From an uncultured Lachnobacterium sp. (GTDB taxonomy: Bacteria; Bacillota; Clostridia; Lachnospirales; Lachnospiraceae), in contig URLU01000076.1 in the NCBI GenBank assembly GCA_900548765.1, positions 1 through 9,597 of the forward strand: a stretch of 9,597 bases of DNA. The letters are read 5' to 3'. The position numbers were made by a program, and so were the translations under genes. A model generated the notes under the pieces. The model made no database searches. It worked only from the letters and a program-made list of their open reading frames with translations, and was not told the DNA's origin. Below, in pieces: positions 5,003 to 9,597 of this stretch (position 1 is its first letter; each line of letters starts with the position of its first letter).

Positions 5003-5680
5003 TTGAGATTATTAATTGTTGAGGACGAGAAAGAATTATGTGATACATTGGCAAAAAGTCTATATGGCGCAGGCTATGAGGTTGATGCCTGTTATGATGG
5101 CTATGAGGCACTGGACTATACTCTGTCAGAAAAGTATGATCTTATTGTATTGGATTTGAATTTACCTGGTATGGACGGAATGGAGGTTTTACGGGAACTA
5201 AGGCAGAGGGATGAGGAGACGAAGGTGCTGATTCTGTCTGCAAGGAGCCAGATTGCAGATAAGGTTGAAGGGCTGGATGCCGGTGCCAATGATTACATGG
5301 AAAAGCCATTTCATCTGCAGGAGCTTGAAGCGAGGGTCAGAAGCCTGACAAGACGTAAATTTGTGCAAAAGGATGTGCGCCTGCATTGTGGAGAAATCGA
5401 GTTTGACACAGTAAAACGTGAAGCAAGTGCAAAGGGAGAGACAGTTGCCCTTACCAGAAAAGAAAATGGTATTCTGGAATACCTGCTGCTTAACCAGGGC
5501 AGGCCGGTGAGTCAGGAAGAATTGATTGAGCATGTGTGGGATGCTTCAGTGGACAGCTTTAGTGGCTCTATCAGGGTACATATGTCATCACTTAGGAAAA
5601 AGCTAAAGGTAGTGCTGGGATATGATCCGATTGTGAATAAGATTGGTGAAGGCTACAGAATAGGGGAGGATCTACAGTGA
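5003..5680 (+). CDS. OmpR/PhoB-family response regulator
   Basis: 225 residues, normal for the family. The receiver domain (about 1-115) has the acidic pair E7-D8, phosphoacceptor D51 (LIVLDLNLPGMDG), S79 and K101 (EKPF), so all residues needed for phosphotransfer are present. The winged-helix DNA-binding domain (about 127-222) contains the LTRKENGILEYLLLNQGRPV and VSQEELIEHVW elements and ends with the wing NKIGEGYRIG. The start is TTG at 5003, supported by GGAG at 4991-4994 with an 8-bp spacer and by the canonical MRLLIVEDE opening. It overlaps the kinase gene by four bases and shares a promoter region with the divergent redox cluster, which may be a target along with its own operon. Confidence 0.95.
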   Translation: MRLLIVEDEKELCDTLAKSLYGAGYEVDACYDGYEALDYTLSEKYDLIVLDLNLPGMDGMEVLRELRQRDEETKVLILSARSQIADKVEGLDAGANDYMEKPFHLQELEARVRSLTRRKFVQKDVRLHCGEIEFDTVKREASAKGETVALTRKENGILEYLLLNQGRPVSQEELIEHVWDASVDSFSGSIRVHMSSLRKKLKVVLGYDPIVNKIGEGYRIGEDLQ

Positions 5681-6930
5681 AAAAATTATCACTTCAATGG
5701 CGGCTTACGATTATTACAACTTTATTTATAGCACTTATATGTGGCTGCCTGACAATGTTTATATATGGTAATGGTGTGTATTACATAAACTTATTACAGA
5801 ATGCTGTTATTTCCCAGGCTGGAGGCGATGCAGAGGCGATCGGGATACAGGTGGGTGATACCCAGAAGGACGATACTCAGAAAAACGATACCCAGACCGG
5901 CGGAAGTGACGGGCAGGATAAGGGCTTGCAGCAAGAAGTCCAAACGGATGAAGATGAAATATACATAGGAATTCCAGAAGATGCATGGGATGATTTTGCA
6001 GAGGACTTTTCGATACTTGTATATAACAATAAGACAGATTATCGGAGACAGAGCTTGATTATTACAGCACTTATGGCACTACTGGGAGGAGTTATTACTT
6101 ATTTTATAAGCGGACGTGCCCTAAAGCCTCTTCGGGATTTTTCTGATAAAATAGAAAAGGTGCAGGCGCAAAATCTCTCTGATTCAAGGATTGATGAAAA
6201 TGATGTTAAGGAGTTAAATCAGCTCAGTATATCCTATAATAAAATGCTGAAGAGACTGTCAGATGCTTTTGAAGTCCAGCGGCAATTTACGGCAAATGCG
6301 GCTCATGAGCTCCGCACACCACTTGCGGTGATGCAGGTACAGCTTGACAGCTACAAGGCCGCAGAACATTCGGATAATGATAAGTCTGCTGCTGAAACTA
6401 TAAAGATGATAACAGAGCAGAATGAGCGTTTGAGTAAAATGGTTAAGACACTTCTTGATATGAGTGAACTGCAGACTATAGCCCGTAATGATGAAATTGC
6501 AGTAGATGCTCTGATTGAAGAGGTTATAGCGGATCTGGAGCCCCTTGCAGCGAAAAAGCATGTCGGACTGATTCAAAAATCAGAGGCTGTTACTATGATG
6601 GGAAGTGATATTCTTATTTACAGGCTGGTATATAATCTTGTGGAAAACGCTATCAAATACAATAAGCAGGGTGGACATGTCACCGTGAGCTGCAATGAGC
6701 AGGATAAGCATATACATATTATTGTAGCAGATACAGGAAACGGAATACCAAAGGAAATGAGAGATAGGGTTTTCGAGCCATTTTTCCGTGTGGACAAATC
6801 AAGAAGCCGGGAATTAGGGGGCGTTGGTCTTGGACTTGCATTGGTGAATGAGATTGTAAGGGTACATGATGGACGTATATCTGTAAGGGATAATAGTAGT
6901 GGGGGAACCATATTTGAAGTAGAGTTTTAA
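5677..6930 (+). CDS. HAMP-containing sensor histidine kinase
   Basis: 417 residues with a GTG start and GGGGAGGA 6 bp before it. Helix 1 at about 10-32, an extracytoplasmic segment at 33-125, helix 2 at about 126-146, HAMP linker at about 147-200, HisKA with phosphoacceptor H210 (NAAHELRTPL), and an HATPase with N box N320-LVEN-A-I-K-Y, G1 D352-TGNGIP, F box FEPFFRVD and G2 GVGLGLALV. All catalytic motifs are intact, so it should phosphorylate the regulator encoded just before it. The sensor segment is only about 90 residues, very acidic, and contains a threefold DTQK-type repeat (61-75) but no cysteine, so direct thiol sensing outside the cell is unlikely; C22 and C24 lie within helix 1. It is not a BceS-type intramembrane sensor, because those lack a sizeable extracellular part. 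Confidence 0.94.
   Translation: MKKLSLQWRLTIITTLFIALICGCLTMFIYGNGVYYINLLQNAVISQAGGDAEAIGIQVGDTQKDDTQKNDTQTGGSDGQDKGLQQEVQTDEDEIYIGIPEDAWDDFAEDFSILVYNNKTDYRRQSLIITALMALLGGVITYFISGRALKPLRDFSDKIEKVQAQNLSDSRIDENDVKELNQLSISYNKMLKRLSDAFEVQRQFTANAAHELRTPLAVMQVQLDSYKAAEHSDNDKSAAETIKMITEQNERLSKMVKTLLDMSELQTIARNDEIAVDALIEEVIADLEPLAAKKHVGLIQKSEAVTMMGSDILIYRLVYNLVENAIKYNKQGGHVTVSCNEQDKHIHIIVADTGNGIPKEMRDRVFEPFFRVDKSRSRELGGVGLGLALVNEIVRVHDGRISVRDNSSGGTIFEVEF
5857..5901 (+). repeat. Three 15-bp tandem repeats in the kinase sensor region
   Basis: GATACCCAGAAGGAC, GATACTCAGAAAAAC and GATACCCAGACCGGC follow each other in frame and encode DTQKD, DTQKN and DTQTG. They are not identical, so the expansion is not very recent. 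Copy number could vary between strains without breaking the frame. Confidence 0.75.
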
Positions 6931-6931
6931 G

Positions 6932-6963
6932 ATACCTGAAAAAATTTGTTTTTTTTCAGGTAT
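6932..6963. repeat. Inverted repeat after the kinase gene
   Basis: ATACCTGAAAAAA (6932-6944) pairs with TTTTTTCAGGTAT (6951-6963), a 13-bp stem whose A/T part lies inside. On the + strand it is followed by A residues, so it is not a standard terminator, although the T8 run inside its right arm could help pausing. It may protect the 3' end of the operon mRNA. Confidence 0.55.
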
Positions 6964-7005
6964 AAAAAAAGCCCATACAAAACATATAGTTCTATATGGG
7001 CTTTT
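6964..7005. terminator. Bidirectional terminator between the kinase and permease genes
   Basis: AAAAGCCCATA (6967-6977) pairs with TATGGGCTTTT (6995-7005). On the minus strand the stem is followed by a run of seven T (plus-strand A run 6964-6970), a good terminator for the permease gene ending at 7079; on the + strand only four T follow. Inside, CATATAG (6983-6989) and CTATATG (6992-6998) form a competing hairpin. Confidence 0.7.
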
Positions 7006-7078
7006 AAGTCTTATTAAATTTATTTTTTTAATGTACTGTTGTTAGTTGGTGTTTGAGTGTATATGGTTGTACATAAAG

Positions 7079-9442
7079 CTATTCATAATCTCTTAATCGT
7101 TCTACGATAGAGCGATTTCCTGCAAGTTTTTTATAGGATAGAAGAGGTGTTATCATACATATAAGCATGATAAGGATAATAGCACTGATTAAAGGAATCA
7201 CTGGTACATTAAATGGAATCTCCATATAATTCATGGATTCAAAGCAAATATAGGTGATAACTGAACCAATCGTCAATGTAATAAATACAGAGAAAAGTGC
7301 ATATAAAACCCCCTCTTGAATCAACAGTTTATTTATCTGTTTTTTGGACATTCCAATACTTTCCATAACAGAAAATGTTAATTTTCGATTCTGAATACTG
7401 CTTGCGATTGTATTTGTATAATTTAAGACTCCAACCAGCAGAAGCAATAAAGCGATTATTACGCCTATTTCCATCATTTCTCCCTGCGATTCTTGAATTG
7501 TTCTCATATTTTCAAATTGAGATTCAGTGTCCAGGTCATTATTATATGGACTATCCTCTACAAGAGATGTAATCTTTTTTTCTAACGCTTCGTCATATTT
7601 TTGATTATAGTAAATATACATATCTAATGTTGTTGGCTTAGAAATCAGGCTATTTAAATAGTCTTGACTTACAATCAACGAAGCACCTATATCTCTTCCG
7701 CTGTACTGTGTGTCATACGACACAGCTTCAACGGCAATTTCATATTGTTTCCCTTGAAGATTAAAGAGAACTCGCTGATTCAAATATTCTTTTGGAATTT
7801 CAGAGCCTTCAAATTGCACAATACAACTTTCTCCATTCAGAAAATCTTGTTTATCAATAGGAGTATCCAGTGATTGATTTACATAATCAAATTGTTCTTC
7901 ATCAATACCGATTAGCATACCATAATAGTTTGATGGATTCGCTTTATAATCTGATTTAACATCTTCAGAAGATAAATATGGTGTTCTGTCTATATAATTT
8001 GTTATCCACATATCAGAAAAACTGTTTAACACGTATGGGAAAATAATAGGTGTTCCCTCTACAAGATGTAAGTCTTTAATGCCGTCCATCTTTCTTATTT
8101 CTTCAACAAAAGAATCAGATATAGCTGGTTTAAGAGAATTTATATCCTCCGTGGTTTGTGTCTGGTTTTGAACAACAAAATCGGCATTCCAGTAGTTAGG
8201 CAGTACCGTTCTTTCTCCCTGACTACTTATAATCGTTGTAAGGCAATAAAATACAGATAAACTTGTTGCCAACGATAGTAAGACAACAACTGTTTTCTTT
8301 TTATCTTTCTTAAATTGCTCAAATGCCATTCTCCAGAAGAAAGCTCCTTTTCTCTTTTTATATCTTTTACCATTCGATATACATTCTCTATATTTTGCAG
8401 CTTCTACTGGTGTAACCTTTGTTGCAATTTGAATCGGCTTTTTCATTCCCAGAAGAATAGAAAAAATAGTAACAACAATACTTACAATTAAAATCACCGA
8501 ATTAAACTGCAATGTCATATTCCCATTCGATATACCTAATATTCCGAGAATATAGGGAACTAATTTCATACATAAAATAATACCCAACAGATTTCCTATA
8601 AATATACCTAATATTCCGACAAGTATCATCTGCTTAATTATGAAACGAACAAGCTGTTTCTTTGTCATACCCAGAGATTGAAGCAATCCATAATATCGTA
8701 TCTTTCCTGAAACAGACAGATACAAAATATTGTAAATCAGAAGGTAGGCACTTAAACATATAACAAGAGCCAGACCGCATATACCAAGCAATAATTTAAA
8801 AGAATTTTCGATATAACTTGTCGGTGCAAAAATTTGCCTGTCTGAGAAATCTAAAGATTTTTCTATGGATTGTATTGTAGCTGGAAAAACATAGTTACGA
8901 TTCAGTTTTATGCAAAGAATACCATCATTTTTTAAATCATAGCCCGTTTCGTCATAAAAGGCTTTTGACACAAATCCAGCAGATGTATCTCCATAACCAT
9001 CCCATATACCACTGATAATAAATTCGTCTGTATAAACACCTGTATTATTCGCATAAGTTAAAATAAGACTATCTCCGACAGACAGATTTTCATTTCCGCA
9101 GGTTTTCAAAATATCTTTTGTAACCATCAATTCATTTTTATTTTGCGGATAGTGTCCATCTAATTTTGTTCTTGCAGGTGACATCAAATTATCCCAGAAT
9201 ACTTCATCACACCACAACAATCCAACTTCAACAGTCTCATCGTATTCTGTACTTTGGATAAATCCAGCATAGGATTCAATACCTACGCTACGTATATGCT
9301 CGTTTTGTCGTAAAGTATTAAGTTGCTCTGATGTAAAACCGTTCATAGCAGCAATATCATATTCAGCTCCGTTTAAGCGTGTGTTTTGCAATCTGCTCGA
9401 ATCCAGATAAGTCATACCAATTGTGAAAACACAGAAAAGCAT
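7079..9442 (-). CDS. FtsX-like ABC transporter permease, 5' end unclear
   Basis: 787 residues from the first ATG. Two FtsX modules are visible: helices at about 217-245, 268-295 and 315-333, then a central helix at about 384-405, and a C-terminal set at about 657-675, 708-732 and 746-768. Both modules carry the same motif after their first helix: YYGLLQSLGMTKKQ (250-263) and FSVMESIGMSKKQ (690-702), evidence of internal duplication. The two extracytoplasmic parts (about 14-215 and 407-655) resemble MacB-type periplasmic core domains. The end, IVERLRDYE, is common in Lachnospiraceae peptide-export permeases. The ATG at 9442 has no Shine-Dalgarno and would cut helix 1 in half; the frame is open to 9547 and supplies the missing half (see next entry). 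An ATPase gene is needed and is not in the window. The substrate cannot be told; antimicrobial peptide or lipoprotein-related export are the usual roles. The sequence looks more AT-rich than its neighbours. Confidence 0.85.
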   Translation of the reverse strand: MLFCVFTIGMTYLDSSRLQNTRLNGAEYDIAAMNGFTSEQLNTLRQNEHIRSVGIESYAGFIQSTEYDETVEVGLLWCDEVFWDNLMSPARTKLDGHYPQNKNELMVTKDILKTCGNENLSVGDSLILTYANNTGVYTDEFIISGIWDGYGDTSAGFVSKAFYDETGYDLKNDGILCIKLNRNYVFPATIQSIEKSLDFSDRQIFAPTSYIENSFKLLLGICGLALVICLSAYLLIYNILYLSVSGKIRYYGLLQSLGMTKKQLVRFIIKQMILVGILGIFIGNLLGIILCMKLVPYILGILGISNGNMTLQFNSVILIVSIVVTIFSILLGMKKPIQIATKVTPVEAAKYRECISNGKRYKKRKGAFFWRMAFEQFKKDKKKTVVVLLSLATSLSVFYCLTTIISSQGERTVLPNYWNADFVVQNQTQTTEDINSLKPAISDSFVEEIRKMDGIKDLHLVEGTPIIFPYVLNSFSDMWITNYIDRTPYLSSEDVKSDYKANPSNYYGMLIGIDEEQFDYVNQSLDTPIDKQDFLNGESCIVQFEGSEIPKEYLNQRVLFNLQGKQYEIAVEAVSYDTQYSGRDIGASLIVSQDYLNSLISKPTTLDMYIYYNQKYDEALEKKITSLVEDSPYNNDLDTESQFENMRTIQESQGEMMEIGVIIALLLLLVGVLNYTNTIASSIQNRKLTFSVMESIGMSKKQINKLLIQEGVLYALFSVFITLTIGSVITYICFESMNYMEIPFNVPVIPLISAIILIMLICMITPLLSYKKLAGNRSIVERLRDYE

Positions 9443-9547
9443 AAATGAAGATAAAATTATTGTAAAAAATAAAATTGCATATTGCTTCTTGTTTGTTTTA
9501 ACACTGTTTTTGGCAAGTTTATTGATGATTGTTTTATTATTATGGTG
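9443..9547 (-). other. In-frame upstream extension of the permease, coding-like but without a start codon
   Basis: Reading upstream of the ATG at 9442, codons continue to a TAG at 9550-9548. They encode a basic cytoplasmic lead (NNKTIINKLAKNSVKTNKKQ) and then YAILFFTIILSSF, which joins MLFCVFTIGMTYL to make one full membrane helix. This is exactly how FtsX-like permeases begin. Yet no ATG, GTG or TTG occurs in the 35 codons, and no Shine-Dalgarno is seen before them. Adding a single G after CAT at 9544-9542 (minus strand) would create an in-frame ATG, so a lost start codon, a chimeric junction, a rare AUU/AUC start or an assembly error are all possible. Confidence 0.6.
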
Positions 9548-9553
9548 CTAGAA

Positions 9554-9594
9554 TATAAGCATAGACACGAAATGTTGAACAAGCTATACTTATA
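9554..9594. repeat. 11-bp inverted repeat at the right edge of the window
   Basis: TATAAGCATAG (9554-9564) and CTATACTTATA (9584-9594) are inverted copies with one mismatch and a 19-bp centre. In minus-strand RNA, the permease sense, the mismatch becomes a G-U pair, so a continuous 11-bp stem can form upstream of the permease. It could be a leader structure or the end of a neighbouring element; no transposase is visible. Confidence 0.5.
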
Positions 9595-9597
9595 GAA

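Noticed and set aside
4962..5019. Strong Shine-Dalgarno AGGAGGTG followed by a TTG-initiated 14-residue frame (MLRKWRNYIEIINC) overlapping the regulator start
   Set aside because: Attractive as a leader peptide, but the Shine-Dalgarno directly follows the -10 box, so transcripts from the recognised promoter would begin inside or after it. It needs an upstream start to matter.
5003..9442. A BceRS-BceAB-type antimicrobial peptide module formed by the two-component system and the permease
   Set aside because: The genes are convergent with terminators between them, the kinase is HAMP-type with an extracellular segment instead of BceS-type, and no ATPase gene is present. A functional link is not supported.
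9542..9595. Short + strand frame (MVLEYKHRHEMLNKLYL)
   Set aside because: Seventeen codons with no Shine-Dalgarno and no known pattern, and it overlaps the inverted repeat; probably chance.

Overview
The window reads like chromosomal DNA of a Gram-positive anaerobe of the class Clostridia, most likely a Lachnospiraceae member. This is inferred from strong GGAG-type ribosome binding sites, TTG and GTG starts, low-to-moderate GC, and the families present: ECF sigma factor with a DUF4179 partner, a CD1871A-like small CXXC protein, a TlpA-like lipoprotein and a Lachnospiraceae-style FtsX permease. No rRNA, tRNA, CRISPR array, integrase or transposase was found.

Layout. (1) 1-301 (+) is the 3' end of a gene whose product resembles the C-terminal part of DUF4179-type membrane proteins. 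It is followed by a repeat-rich 200 bp stretch and two hairpins, the second a clean bidirectional terminator. (2) 515-805 (-) encodes a 96-residue protein that looks like the middle domain of FakA/YloV standing alone. It has a good promoter that may carry a cre-like site. (3) 967-2668 (+) is an overlapping pair: an ECF sigma factor and a single-pass DUF4179-like protein, the probable anti-sigma or signalling partner. About 25 bp downstream of the pair begins a short in-frame stretch resembling the C-terminus of a YbjQ/UPF0145 protein, probably gene debris, then a bidirectional terminator. (4) 4903-2874 (-) is a three-gene redox cluster: a tiny CXXC membrane protein, a polytopic NapH/YccM-like 4Fe-4S protein, and a TlpA/thioredoxin-fold lipoprotein. 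(5) 5003-6930 (+) is an OmpR-type response regulator and HAMP-type histidine kinase, divergent from the redox cluster. The 99 bp between the two start codons holds a good promoter for the regulator and a perfect 6-bp inverted repeat that spans the -10 boxes of both directions. (6) 7079-9442 (-) is a large FtsX-like ABC permease, convergent with the kinase. Its reading frame stays open beyond the first ATG and there encodes the missing half of the first membrane helix, but no standard start codon occurs before the upstream stop.

How the parts may work together. The sigma/DUF4179 pair looks like an envelope-signal switch. The redox trio looks like a route for electrons across the membrane to an extracytoplasmic thiol-disulfide protein. 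Its head-to-head arrangement with the two-component system suggests, but does not prove, control by that system. The permease would need an ATPase that is not visible here and probably lies beyond the right edge.
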